DNA of 33,553 nucleotides, taken from assembly GCA_024709485.1 (NCBI GenBank), contig JANJWO010000019.1:1-33553 (forward strand), given 5' to 3'. The position numbers and the translations under genes were made by a program. Numbering within the stretch: the first letter of the stretch is position 1; each line of letters starts with the position of its first letter. Below the pieces are notes generated by a model. The model was not told where the DNA came from. It saw nothing but the letters and a program-made list of their open reading frames with translations, and did no database searches. The DNA is from Hydrogenophilaceae bacterium (GTDB lineage Bacteria > Pseudomonadota > Gammaproteobacteria > Burkholderiales > Thiobacillaceae). This document shows positions 7,864 to 15,917 of the stretch, piece by piece.

Positions 7864-7936
7864 GCACAAGCAGGACATGAGGACAAGAGGAAAACCGAAT
7901 TTGTACGTGTCTTGCCTTGCTCCTGTCCTCTTGTGC
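7864..7936. repeat. Imperfect inverted repeat between mfd and the DUF1015 gene
   Basis: GCACAAG-C-AGGAC at 7864-7876 pairs with GTCCTCTTGTGC at 7925-7936, giving 12 bp with one bulged C and a 48-nt loop. Within the loop, ACAAGAGGA at 7883-7891 could instead pair with TCCTCTTGT at 7926-7934, so the two folds exclude each other. The segment lies 18 nt after the mfd stop. It may be a transcript-end structure or a dispersed intergenic repeat. Confidence 0.45.
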
Positions 7937-7997
7937 TCTTTGTAAAAGGTTTTGCCTGAACCCCTACGCTCGCCAAATTTAGCCCCTGGAATTCAAC

Positions 7998-9233
7998 ATG
8001 AGTCTGATCCGCCCCTTCCCCGCCCTGCGCCCCGCTCCCGGCCGTGCCAATGAGGTCGTCGCCCCGCCCTATGACGTGCTCTCCACCGCCGAGGCGCGCG
8101 TGCGCGCCCAGGGCAAGCCGTTCAGCTTCCTGCACATTTCCAAGCCCGAGATCGACCTGCCCGAAGGCACCGACCCCTACGCGCCCGAGGTGTACGCGAA
8201 GGCCGCCGAGAACCTCAAGGCCATGATCGCCGCCGGCGTCTTGAAGCAGGACGAAGCCGCCTACTACTACGTGTATCGCATCCAGATGGGCGAGCACATT
8301 CAGACCGGCATCGTCGCCGCCGCCAGCGTGGCCGACTACGACGTGAACCGCATCCGCAAGCACGAGTTCACCCGCCCGGACAAGGAAGACGACCGCGTGC
8401 GCCAGATCGACGCCACCAATGCCCAGACCGGTCCGGTATTGCTCGCCTACCCCGAGCAGCCCGCAGTCGATGCCATCCTTGCGAAAACCGCGCAGGGCGC
8501 GCCCGATGCCGACGCCGTGGCCGACGACGGCGTGCGCCACACTTTATGGGTGATGCGCGATGCCGGCGACATCGCCGCCATTACCCGGCTGTTCGACGCC
8601 ATGCATGCGCTCTACATCGCCGACGGCCACCACCGCTCGGCCTCGGCCTCGCGCATCTGCGCATCCCGCAAGGCCGCCAACCCCAGGCACACCGGCGCGG
8701 AAGCCTACAACCATTTCCTGTCGGTGATCTTCCCGGCGCACGAAATGAAGATCCTCGACTACAACCGTGTCATCACCGACCTCAACGGCCTTTCGGTCGA
8801 GGCTTTCCTGGACAAGATCAAGGGCGCTTTCGAGGTGGAAGCGGCTGCGTCCGCGGTCAAGCCTTCCCGGCCCGGCGAATTCGGCCTGTACCTCTCCGGC
8901 AAGTGGTACAGGCTCGCCATCCAGCCCGGCCTCATCCCTGCAGACCCGGTCGGTCGCCTGGACGTGAGCCTGCTGCAGAACAACCTCATCGCCCCCGTCC
9001 TCGGCATCAGCGATCCGCGTCGCGACAAGCGCATCGACTTCGTTGGCGGCATTCGCGGCCTCGGCGAACTGGAAAAGCGCGTGAACAGCGGGGAAATGGC
9101 CCTGGCCCTGTCGCTGCATCCCACCCGCATGCAGGACCTGATGGCCGTGGCCGACGCCAACGAGGTGATGCCGCCCAAATCCACCTGGTTCGAGCCCAAG
9201 CTGGCTGACGGCATGGCCTCGCATCTGCTTTGA
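7998..9233 (+). CDS. DUF1015 family protein (COG4198)
   Basis: A 411-aa cytoplasmic protein with no signal peptide or membrane helix. It starts with the family's characteristic I-R-P-F-x-A-L-R-P, followed by VVAPPYDVLS. Later motifs include RKHEFTRPDKEDDR (His122-Glu123), DGHHRSASA (about 209-217) and ISDPRRDKRIDFVGG (about 336-350). These polar conserved clusters suggest an enzyme active site that handles phosphate or nucleotide. DUF1015 proteins lack a firmly assigned biochemical role that I can state. Length is close to the family norm and nothing looks broken. The gene sits alone between mfd and flgM, with only a weak GGAA ribosome site before ATG. Confidence 0.93.
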   Translation: MSLIRPFPALRPAPGRANEVVAPPYDVLSTAEARVRAQGKPFSFLHISKPEIDLPEGTDPYAPEVYAKAAENLKAMIAAGVLKQDEAAYYYVYRIQMGEHIQTGIVAAASVADYDVNRIRKHEFTRPDKEDDRVRQIDATNAQTGPVLLAYPEQPAVDAILAKTAQGAPDADAVADDGVRHTLWVMRDAGDIAAITRLFDAMHALYIADGHHRSASASRICASRKAANPRHTGAEAYNHFLSVIFPAHEMKILDYNRVITDLNGLSVEAFLDKIKGAFEVEAAASAVKPSRPGEFGLYLSGKWYRLAIQPGLIPADPVGRLDVSLLQNNLIAPVLGISDPRRDKRIDFVGGIRGLGELEKRVNSGEMALALSLHPTRMQDLMAVADANEVMPPKSTWFEPKLADGMASHLL

Positions 9234-9359
9234 CCCCTGGAAATCGCTGGCGGCTCGTCACCTGCATGCAGCCCTGCCGCGCTTTCCCCGGTTGCATTTT
9301 CATTGTCAGGACAAGCCCTTATCGCCTTGATTCGTAATAAATATCCTGAAACCCTGGGC

Positions 9360-9386
9360 TAAAGTTTTGGTGGCGGACGCCGAAAA
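9360..9386 (+). promoter_or_regulatory. Sigma-28 (FliA) class promoter of flgM
   Basis: TAAAGTTT at 9360-9367 is a perfect match to the sigma-28 -35 consensus. After exactly 11 bp, GCCGAAAA at 9379-9386 matches the -10 consensus GCCGATAA at 7 of 8 positions. The start point would fall near 9392, giving a leader of about 40 nt to the flgM ATG. Both the match and the target gene support the call. Confidence 0.85.
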
Positions 9387-9432
9387 GCATAATTAGGAGA
9401 AACTAATATCCGGCTTTCCGGTTCTACATCAC

Positions 9433-9744
9433 ATGAAAATCAGCAAGCGGCCCCCTGCCGTCAGCGGCGACAAGAGCGTTTCAGGCACGCGCGGCACCGG
9501 CGCCGGCAAGCCTGGCAAAGCCGCCGACGCCGCGAATGTGGACAAGCTTCAGGTGGCCGCCTCGACCTCCCAGTTGCGCGAGCTCGAGGCCGAACTGGCC
9601 AAGCTGGATATTTCCGATGCGGCCAGGATTGCCGCCATCAAGCGCGCCATCGAAAACGGCACGTTCGAAGTCAACAGCGTGATCGTCGCCGACCGGCTGA
9701 TCGACACGGCCAAGGAAGCGGTGCGCAAACGCCCGCGCAAGTAA
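9433..9744 (+). CDS. flgM: Anti-sigma-28 factor FlgM homologue
   Basis: A 103-aa product with a polar, low-complexity N-terminal half rich in Gly, Ala and Lys. A C-terminal half carries the FlgM pattern RIAAIKRAIENGTFEVNSV followed by IVADRLIDTAKEAV. FlgM binds and silences sigma-28 until the flagellar hook is complete and FlgM is exported. The unstructured N-terminus fits an exported, folding-on-binding protein. The gene follows a sigma-28 promoter, giving the usual feedback. It is not next to flgA, flgN or any flagellar gene here, unlike the usual arrangement. No good Shine-Dalgarno lies just before the ATG; the nearest AGGAG is 34 nt upstream. The MKIS start is typical of the family, so I keep this ATG. 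Confidence 0.86.
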   Translation: MKISKRPPAVSGDKSVSGTRGTGAGKPGKAADAANVDKLQVAASTSQLRELEAELAKLDISDAARIAAIKRAIENGTFEVNSVIVADRLIDTAKEAVRKRPRK

Positions 9745-9868
9745 ACAGCCTGAGGGCCGCTGCAGCCGGCGCTGCTGCGCCTCATGTGCCCTTCGGCCGG
9801 CTTCCGGATGGCCCGGTGAAATATCCGGGTTAAACTGGGTGCTCCAGGAAACTTGAAGGAGCCCCCCC

Positions 9869-10090
9869 ATGACCCAAATCGTTCTGACCATCTCAGGCAT
9901 GACCTGCGGCGGCTGTGTCAACAGCGTCACCCGGGTTTTGCAGGCGGTGCCCGGCGTGCAGCAGGCCGAGGTGAGCCTGGCGCCGCCGCAAGCCAAAATC
10001 CGCTATGACGGCGCGCTCGCCACCCCGGAAAAACTGGCTCAGGCGGTTGCCGAGGCCGGCTTTACGGTGACGTCGAGTCAGCCCGGTTGA
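9869..10090 (+). CDS. copZ: Heavy-metal-associated (CopZ-like) metallochaperone
   Basis: A 73-aa single-domain protein with the ferredoxin-like HMA pattern: beta strand [10 protein letters not shown], the metal site GMTCGGC (Cys13 and Cys16), helix [14 protein letters not shown], strand AEVSL, and a final helix [13 protein letters not shown]. Such proteins bind Cu(I) and deliver it to P-type ATPases or regulators; copper is the likeliest ligand but is not shown by the sequence. GAAGGAG lies 8 nt before ATG. No copper ATPase or MerR-type regulator is adjacent. The 3' end overlaps the convergent GGDEF/EAL gene by 29 bp. Confidence 0.9.
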   Translation: MTQIVLTISGMTCGGCVNSVTRVLQAVPGVQQAEVSLAPPQAKIRYDGALATPEKLAQAVAEAGFTVTSSQPG

Positions 10091-12182
10091 GCCGGCTGGC
10101 CAGGGTCTCCAGCGGCTCCGGCTTGTGCAGGTAATCGCCTTGCGCATAATCGATGCCGATTTTGCGCAGGCATGCCAGCACTTCGGCCGTCTCGACATAC
10201 TCCGCCACGGTTTCAAGGCCAACCTTGTGGCCGATGCGGTTTATTGCCTCCACCATCGAATAGTCCAGCGTGTCGTGCGCCATGTCCTGCACGAACGCCC
10301 CGTCGATCTTGAGGTAATCGACTTTCAGGTTCTTGAGATAGCCGAAGGATGACAGGCCGCTGCCAAAGTCATCCAGCGCGAAGCGGCAGCCGAAGGTCCT
10401 GAGCTCGGCGATGAAATCGTTGATGGTCACCAGGTCGCCGATCGCCGCGGTTTCGGTGATTTCGAAGCACAGCAGCTCGCCAAGGCCGGGCCGCTCCTGC
10501 AGCGTGGCATGCAGCCAGCCGCGGAATTCCTGGTTCTTCAGGGACACGCCGGAGAGATTGAGCGCGAACATGCATTTCTGGCGCGCAATCTGTAGCCGTT
10601 CGGCAATCGTCTCGCCGCAGGCCTTGACGATGCTCTCGACCACCCAGCGATCCAGCCTCGGCATCAAGCCGTATCTTTCGGCTGCAGGGATGAAGGCCAT
10701 GGGCAGCACGAGCCTGCCCTCCTCGTCGAGCATGCGCATGAGGATTTCAATATGGCAGGACGATTTCTCCCGGGCGTCGAGCGGGCGCAGCTCCTGCCAG
10801 TAAAGCCGCAGCCGATTCTCCTCGAGCGCCTTGTGGATGCGCGCCACCCACTGCATCTCGTTGCGATGCCGCGCCATGTCGGTATCGGCCTGCTGATAGA
10901 TGTGCAACTGGTTGCGGCCGCGATCCTTGGCGACATAGCAGGCCGCATCCGCCGCGGACAGCAGTTCCGCCATGGAGCCTGAGCCCTGCTCGATCATGAC
11001 CAGACCGATGCTGACACCGATATTGAACAGGCGGTTTTCCCATTTGAAGCGGAACTGCCGCACCATGTTGCGGCAGGCTTCCGCGACCAGGGCGGCATCC
11101 TTGAGGTCGCAGTTTTCCAGCAGCAGGGCGAATTCGTCGCCCCCCAGGCGCGCCAGGGTATCGCGCTCGCGCAACAGGTCCTTGAGCATGAGGGCGAGCT
11201 GGCGCAGCAACTCATCGCCTGCGGCGTGGCCACAGGTGTCGTTGATGACCTTGAACTGATCGAGATCCATGTAGCACAAGGCATGCGTCCTGCCGTACTG
11301 GCGTGAGGCGGCGATGGCCTTTTCCAGGCGATGCTCGAATTCGCTGCGGTTGGCCAGCCCGGTCAGGGCGTCGTGGTTGGCCTGGTAAACGAGGCGCGCG
11401 GTGGCCTGATCGATGCGCTCCTGCATCTGCTCGTGCGCGGCCTGCAGGCTGCTCGCCATGTGGTTGACGCCTCTTTCCAGGATGCCGAATTCGCCGATGG
11501 CGTCCGTCGACGCCACCCGCTCGGTCAGATGCCCTTCGCCGATGCGCTCCACGGACCTGGCCAGCGAGAGAATGGGCTGGGTGATGCGGCGCCCCAGACG
11601 CCAGCCCAGCAAAGCGCTTATCAGCAGGCCGACCACGAGGATGGCCACGCTTTGCCAGACGATCAGCCACTGGCTCTTGAACAGGCTTTCCTTGGAGATC
11701 TCCAGACTCAGCCAGCCCGCCCTTTGCTGCAGCGACTTCAAGCGCAAATCGTCAGGCATGATGAAATCGTCCGTGGCGATCTCGGTGCGGACGATGGGGA
11801 TGAAAAATATCACCGCCCCGCCCGTATCCATGCGCCCGACGCCTTCCACGGCCATGTACCCCGGCGGCATCCTTTCCCAGCTGGCCTGGCCGGCATGGGC
11901 AATGGTATGCCCCGACGCATCGAAAATCGCCACCCCCTTCACGTCGGGCTCGCTGCTGGCCGATGCGAGCAGGGGCGCGAGGATTTCCGGATTGCCCGAT
12001 ATCACCCCGTACTCGACGGCCGGGGCGAGATGCCTCACGGTTGCCGCGCCACGCTCGATGAGCGACTCCTGCTGCTCCTGTATTCTGAAAAGCGCCATGT
12101 AGGTCATCAGCGCGAAGCTGATCACCATGGCGGGCACAATGGACAGCCAGAACACGCGGGCGCGGATGCCGGGCTTAATCAT
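10062..12182 (-). CDS. Membrane-bound diguanylate cyclase/phosphodiesterase (HAMP-GGDEF-EAL)
   Basis: A 706-aa cyclic-di-GMP enzyme. A helix at about 10-32 precedes a periplasmic sensor region of about 140 residues (CHASE-like), a second helix at 172-194, HAMP at about 195-247, GGDEF at about 262-425 and EAL at about 440-700. The cyclase motif GGDEF is intact at 347-351. An inhibitory I-site RERD lies at 338-341, exactly five residues before it. In the phosphodiesterase domain the signature reads EIL (479-481), with DDFGSG (604-609), Lys625 and Glu661 kept, so both activities are possible. ATG at 12182 overlaps the stop of the binding-protein gene by 8 bp, with GGGAGG upstream. The partner probably supplies a periplasmic signal. 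Confidence 0.94.
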   Translation of the reverse strand: MIKPGIRARVFWLSIVPAMVISFALMTYMALFRIQEQQESLIERGAATVRHLAPAVEYGVISGNPEILAPLLASASSEPDVKGVAIFDASGHTIAHAGQASWERMPPGYMAVEGVGRMDTGGAVIFFIPIVRTEIATDDFIMPDDLRLKSLQQRAGWLSLEISKESLFKSQWLIVWQSVAILVVGLLISALLGWRLGRRITQPILSLARSVERIGEGHLTERVASTDAIGEFGILERGVNHMASSLQAAHEQMQERIDQATARLVYQANHDALTGLANRSEFEHRLEKAIAASRQYGRTHALCYMDLDQFKVINDTCGHAAGDELLRQLALMLKDLLRERDTLARLGGDEFALLLENCDLKDAALVAEACRNMVRQFRFKWENRLFNIGVSIGLVMIEQGSGSMAELLSAADAACYVAKDRGRNQLHIYQQADTDMARHRNEMQWVARIHKALEENRLRLYWQELRPLDAREKSSCHIEILMRMLDEEGRLVLPMAFIPAAERYGLMPRLDRWVVESIVKACGETIAERLQIARQKCMFALNLSGVSLKNQEFRGWLHATLQERPGLGELLCFEITETAAIGDLVTINDFIAELRTFGCRFALDDFGSGLSSFGYLKNLKVDYLKIDGAFVQDMAHDTLDYSMVEAINRIGHKVGLETVAEYVETAEVLACLRKIGIDYAQGDYLHKPEPLETLASRLNRADSTSP

Positions 12183-13125
12183 TGCCCCCTCCCAGCTTGC
12201 CCAGCAGGGCCCCCTCTGACGGCGTATCCAGGCCCAGAGAACGCGCCACGTGCTCGTTGATCGCAACCGAGTAATATTTCGGCCATTGCAGCGCCGGCAG
12301 CTTGCCCCCATTCAGCGACCTTTCGGCCAGCTCGCCGGCCTGGCGGCCGATCTGCTCGGGCGACGAATACAGGGAGATCAGCGCGCCGGCGCGGGACAGC
12401 GCCTTCGAGTAGCCGACCACCGGGTCGCGATAGCGATAGGTGGTCATGAGCACGCTCTGGATCGTGTTGCGGTTGAGCACGTCGGCGTCCGGCACGGCAA
12501 GCAGCAGATCGGCCTCCTTCAGCACCTGCCCCAGCATCGGCACCAGATCCGATTCCAAATCGGCCACCACGCCAACCAGGGTCAGGCCTTCGGCATCCGC
12601 GGCCGCGCGCAGGCCTTCCAGCATGCCGACATTCTTGCGCCCGAGCACCACCCCCACCTTCGCCGCGCCGGGAAACGCATTCCTGACCAGGCGCAGCTGG
12701 CGTGAAAGGGGCTGTTCGAGCACGACCGCCCCGGCGTTGCGCCCGCCCGCCATGAGCTTCGCCCGGCCCTGGCTCTGGTACCAGTCCTCGGTGACCAGCA
12801 CGGCCAGCATCGGCGTATTGCCGCCCTGGGCGGCCATGAGGTCGGCGGCGCGCACGCCCACCGCCACGATCAGGTTCGCGCGCGCAAGGGTCGGGCCGCT
12901 GCTCGCCAGCTTGTCCGCCAAAACCTCGACCACGCCATGCTGGGGATTCAGGGTGGATTTGATGGCGTCGGCAGCCTCATGGTAGGGCGCAGAATCGGCG
13001 GACAGCACGACAGCGACCATCGCCGCCTGAGCGGGCAGGCCGCAAAGCGTCAGCACGAGCAGGACGCCGCAAAGCCCTTGCAGGCGGAACGGGCGCCACC
13101 GGGAAACGAGTGAAATAGTCAGCAA
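12175..13125 (-). CDS. Periplasmic ABC-type substrate-binding protein (TrpX-like family)
   Basis: A 316-aa product with a basic N-terminus, a hydrophobic helix ([18 protein letters not shown]) and signal cleavage near residue 35. The remainder is a two-lobed periplasmic binding fold of the ABC_sub_bind (PF04392) type, with repeated patterns such as [25 protein letters not shown] and [15 protein letters not shown]. The start is TTG at 13125, one base after the dnaQ stop, with AGG upstream. I see no better in-frame ATG that keeps the signal peptide. No ABC permease or ATPase gene is adjacent. It is coupled instead to the membrane GGDEF-EAL gene, suggesting it is a ligand sensor for that enzyme rather than a transporter part. 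The ligand is unknown. Confidence 0.88.
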   Translation of the reverse strand: MLTISLVSRWRPFRLQGLCGVLLVLTLCGLPAQAAMVAVVLSADSAPYHEAADAIKSTLNPQHGVVEVLADKLASSGPTLARANLIVAVGVRAADLMAAQGGNTPMLAVLVTEDWYQSQGRAKLMAGGRNAGAVVLEQPLSRQLRLVRNAFPGAAKVGVVLGRKNVGMLEGLRAAADAEGLTLVGVVADLESDLVPMLGQVLKEADLLLAVPDADVLNRNTIQSVLMTTYRYRDPVVGYSKALSRAGALISLYSSPEQIGRQAGELAERSLNGGKLPALQWPKYYSVAINEHVARSLGLDTPSEGALLGKLGGGND

Positions 13126-13126
13126 T

Positions 13127-13831
13127 TCAACCTGCTTGCTCTTGCAACCATAGGCATGCGCCGCCGCTTTCCTGCTCGATCTGTTTCAGCACCTCCAGAT
13201 GCGCCGCCCGCTCCGGCTCGCTCGGCGCCGCCGGGAGCGGCCGCGGCCTTTGCCGGCTGCCGCGCGTTCCCGCCGCCGGGCCGCCCTGGCCCGGCGCATC
13301 CATGACGAGGGTCTCCTGGCCCCGCGTCATGGCCAGGTAGACCTGCGCGAGCAGTTCGCAGTCCAGCAGCGCGCCATGCAGGGTGCGGGTGGAGTTGTCC
13401 ACGCCGTAGCGCTTGCAGAGCGCATCCAGACTGTTGCGCTGGCCAGGATGCAGATTGCGCGCCATGACCAGCGTATCGACGATCTCGCCCGTGCAGGCCT
13501 GCAGGGCGTTCAGGTCGTGCATGGCCAGTTCCGCGTTCAGAAAGGCCGTGTCAAACGGCGCGTTGTGAATGATCAGTTCGGCGCCCTGCACGAACTCGAG
13601 GAATTCCGCCGCGATGTCGGAGAATTTCGGCTTGTCCTGCAAAAACTCGCGGGTGATGCCGTGCACCTGCAGGGCGCCCTCTTCGATGTCGCGCTCGGGA
13701 TTGAGATAGCGATGAAAATGGTTGCCGGTCAGGCGCCGGTTCACCATTTCCACGGCGGCGATTTCGATGACCCGGTGCCCCTGCCGCGGATCCAGGCCGG
13801 TGGTTTCCGTATCCAGAATGATTTGTCGCAA
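13127..13831 (-). CDS. dnaQ: DNA polymerase III epsilon subunit (3'-5' exonuclease)
   Basis: A 234-aa proofreading exonuclease of the replicative polymerase. DEDDh residues are all visible: Asp7 and Glu9 in LDTETTG, Asp94 in HNAPFD, and His152 with Asp157 in HGALLD. After the nuclease domain, QETLVM at about 172-177 resembles the beta-clamp binding motif of epsilon (QTSMAF in E. coli). A Pro/Arg/Gly-rich linker of about 30 residues follows, then a C-terminal tail expected to bind the alpha subunit. The gene follows rnhA with 15 nt between, the classical rnhA-dnaQ neighbourhood. In E. coli the two are divergent; here they are co-directional. Confidence 0.96.
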   Translation of the reverse strand: MRQIILDTETTGLDPRQGHRVIEIAAVEMVNRRLTGNHFHRYLNPERDIEEGALQVHGITREFLQDKPKFSDIAAEFLEFVQGAELIIHNAPFDTAFLNAELAMHDLNALQACTGEIVDTLVMARNLHPGQRNSLDALCKRYGVDNSTRTLHGALLDCELLAQVYLAMTRGQETLVMDAPGQGGPAAGTRGSRQRPRPLPAAPSEPERAAHLEVLKQIEQESGGACLWLQEQAG

Positions 13832-13846
13832 CTTTTTCTTACCCGG

Positions 13847-14296
13847 TTATGGAAGCCCGATGCTTGCTACGCCCATGTTCGCGAGCTTGTCCGCGAACTC
13901 GTTGCCGGGGTGCCCGGCATGCCCCCTCACCCAGATCCATTTGATCTCGTGCCGGGAGGATAGCGTATCCAGCGCCTGCCAGAGATCCTGATTCTTCACG
14001 GCCTTGCCGTCCGCGGTTTTCCAGCCTTTGCGCTTCCAGCCGGCGAGCCACTCGCTGATGCCCTTGTGCACGTACTGCGAATCGGTATGGATGCGGATGC
14101 GGCTCGGCCGCTTGAGGCTTTTCAGCGCCTCGATCACGGCCTGCAGCTCCATGCGGTTGTTGGTGGTGTGCGCCTCGCCGCCATGCAACTCCTTGCGGTG
14201 CGCGCCATAGATCAGCAGCACGCCCCAGCCGCCCGGCCCCGGGTTGCCCTTGCAGGCGCCGTCGGTATAGGCGTCCACCCAGTCAGCGCTTTCCAC
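13847..14296 (-). CDS. rnhA: Ribonuclease HI
   Basis: A 149-aa enzyme that cleaves the RNA strand of RNA-DNA hybrids. The catalytic residues are present: Asp12 in [11 protein letters not shown], Glu50 in NNRMELQ, Asp72 in HTDSQYV, Asp136 in GNEFADKLA, plus His126 in RGHAGH. The basic handle region characteristic of bacterial RNase HI ([15 protein letters not shown]) is intact. Its first codons overlap the end of the methyltransferase-like gene by 14 bp, so translation is probably coupled. dnaQ follows after 15 nt. Confidence 0.97.
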   Translation of the reverse strand: MESADWVDAYTDGACKGNPGPGGWGVLLIYGAHRKELHGGEAHTTNNRMELQAVIEALKSLKRPSRIRIHTDSQYVHKGISEWLAGWKRKGWKTADGKAVKNQDLWQALDTLSSRHEIKWIWVRGHAGHPGNEFADKLANMGVASIGLP

Positions 14297-15032
14297 GGCG
14301 GGTCCGGTAATGGGCGAGATTGTGCACGTTGCGCGCGGCCAGCGAGGGGGCGCTGGCCGCGGTCGCGGTGTTTTTCCAGGCCGGGGTCAGCACGCGCATG
14401 CCGTGCACGCGCTTGATGGCCTGCAGAAAATAGATGCCGCCGCCCATGGCCCACCAGCGGTCCCCGGCGGGCTCCATGAAGCGGAAGCGCTTGAGCCAGT
14501 TTTCCTTGTTGATCGGCGGCCGATAGCAGCACATGCTGCCGGCCGCCAGCTCGAAGCCGAGCAGTTCGAGCCAGTCCTTGACGCGCGGCATGTTGAGAAA
14601 ATGGCCGTTCCAGGGGAAGCCCCTTTCCTGGCCCTTGAGCATGCGGGTGAGCCCCCACAGGCTGCGCGGGTTGAAGCTCGACAGCACCAGCCGCCCCTCC
14701 GGGCGCAGCACCCTTTCGGCCTCGCGCAGGACCTGGTGCGGGTGGTCGGTGTATTCCAGGACGTGCGGCATGAGCAGCAGATCGACGGACTGGCTCTCGA
14801 ACGGCAGGAACATCGGCTCGGCCAGGATCTGCGCCGGCGCCTCCGCGCCGCAATGGATGCGGCCGGGGATGCGGCTGTTGCGCAAAAAATCGAACCGGGT
14901 GAGGCCGATCTGCACCGCATAAAAACCGAATATGTCGGCCACTACGCGGTCATAATAAGCCTGCTCGCGCGCCAGCAGATAAGCGCCAAGCGGGCTTGCG
15001 AACCACTCCGGACTGATTATCGAAGCTTTCAT
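14283..15032 (-). CDS. Class I methyltransferase-like protein (YafS-type)
   Basis: A 249-aa product with the Methyltransf_11 pattern in its middle: [21 protein letters not shown], then [21 protein letters not shown], as in UbiE/BioC-type enzymes. The usual Gly-rich SAM motif I is missing: where E/DxGxGxG is expected the sequence reads [13 protein letters not shown]. The same degeneracy is seen in E. coli YafS, which also sits between gloB and rnhA, so this is a family trait rather than damage. ATG at 15032 has GAGG 5 nt upstream and lies only 15 bp from the divergent gloB start. The first gene of the rnhA-dnaQ run. Substrate and even activity are unknown. Confidence 0.88.
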   Translation of the reverse strand: MKASIISPEWFASPLGAYLLAREQAYYDRVVADIFGFYAVQIGLTRFDFLRNSRIPGRIHCGAEAPAQILAEPMFLPFESQSVDLLLMPHVLEYTDHPHQVLREAERVLRPEGRLVLSSFNPRSLWGLTRMLKGQERGFPWNGHFLNMPRVKDWLELLGFELAAGSMCCYRPPINKENWLKRFRFMEPAGDRWWAMGGGIYFLQAIKRVHGMRVLTPAWKNTATAASAPSLAARNVHNLAHYRTRRGKR

Positions 15033-15047
15033 GCCTGCCTCAAACCC

Positions 15048-15812
15048 ATGCTGACCGTTACTCCCATTCCCGCCTTCAGCGACAATTATATCTGGGCCCT
15101 GCACGATGCGCGCGCCGCCGTGCTGGTCGATCCCGGCGATGCGGCGCCCTGCATGGAATTCCTGCAGGCGCACAGCCTCGCGCTCGTCGCCATTCTGGTC
15201 ACCCACCACCATGGCGATCATGTCGGCGGCGTTTGCGAACTGGCCGCCCGTTATCGTCCGGCGGTGCATGCCCCGGCGCGCGAGCGGATTCGCTGCGCGA
15301 CCGATGGCGTCGGCGGCGGCGACACGGTTGTCATCGACGCCCTCGGCTTGCAATTCGAGGTGATCGACACCCCCGGCCACACCCTGGGGCATGTCGCCTA
15401 CTACGGCGGCGGCCGGCTGTTTTGCGGCGACACCCTGTTTGCCTGCGGTTGCGGGCGCCTGTTCGAAGGCACCCCAGAAATAATGACAGAAAGCTTGAAT
15501 AAACTCGCGCAACTACCAGATGATACGCTGATTTTTTGCGCGCACGAATACACCATCAGCAATATACGCTTCGCCAAGACCGTGGATGGCGCCAACCCCG
15601 CCCTGCTGGAGCGGGAAATGCGCGATCAGGCCGCACGCAGGCGCGGCCTGCCCACGCTGCCGGCGACCCTGGCCCTGGAAAAGGCGACCAACCCCTTTCT
15701 GCGCTGCGGCGAGCCGGCCCTGATCCAGGCCGTCGAATCCAGACTCAAGCGCCCGCCGCGCGACGCCGTTGAAGTATTTGCGACGCTGCGGCAGGCCAAG
15801 GATGTTTTTTGA
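15048..15812 (+). CDS. gloB: Hydroxyacylglutathione hydrolase (glyoxalase II)
   Basis: A 254-aa metallo-beta-lactamase-fold hydrolase that turns S-lactoylglutathione into lactate and glutathione, the second step of methylglyoxal detoxification. Metal ligands are visible in THHHGDH (residues 52-58), DTPGHTLGHVAYY, the bridging FCGDTLFACGCGRLFEGT and CAHEYT. Length agrees with E. coli GloB (251). I start at ATG 15048 (MLTVTPIPAFSDNYIW), the typical N-terminus, although the frame stays open upstream across the divergent gene. No clear Shine-Dalgarno precedes it. mltD follows on the same strand but has its own promoter. Confidence 0.96.
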   Translation: MLTVTPIPAFSDNYIWALHDARAAVLVDPGDAAPCMEFLQAHSLALVAILVTHHHGDHVGGVCELAARYRPAVHAPARERIRCATDGVGGGDTVVIDALGLQFEVIDTPGHTLGHVAYYGGGRLFCGDTLFACGCGRLFEGTPEIMTESLNKLAQLPDDTLIFCAHEYTISNIRFAKTVDGANPALLEREMRDQAARRRGLPTLPATLALEKATNPFLRCGEPALIQAVESRLKRPPRDAVEVFATLRQAKDVF

Positions 15813-15848
15813 AGCATTTTTTCGAGGGGGTGTTCTGAAACCTGCGGG

Positions 15849-15877
15849 TTGACCTCGCCAGTTGACGGGCATAGGAT
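15849..15877 (+). promoter_or_regulatory. Sigma-70 type promoter of mltD
   Basis: TTGACC at 15849-15854 (5 of 6 to TTGACA), a 17-bp spacer, then TAGGAT at 15872-15877 (4 of 6 to TATAAT). The predicted start near 15884 leaves a leader of about 34 nt to the chosen mltD start. It lies 36 nt downstream of the gloB stop. Confidence 0.55.
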
Positions 15878-15917
15878 TTGGCCTGCGCACAATTACATAG
15901 GTATGGAGGAGAAAGCT

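Noticed and set aside
12183-12311. Upstream extension of the GGDEF-EAL frame
   Set aside because: It would overlap the binding-protein gene by about 130 bp, adds a non-membrane Arg/Trp-rich segment and ignores the good GGGAGG-ATG at 12182.
14310-15047. Upstream extension of the gloB frame
   Set aside because: This stretch is antisense to the methyltransferase-like gene, and GloB proteins start at MLTVTPIPAF.
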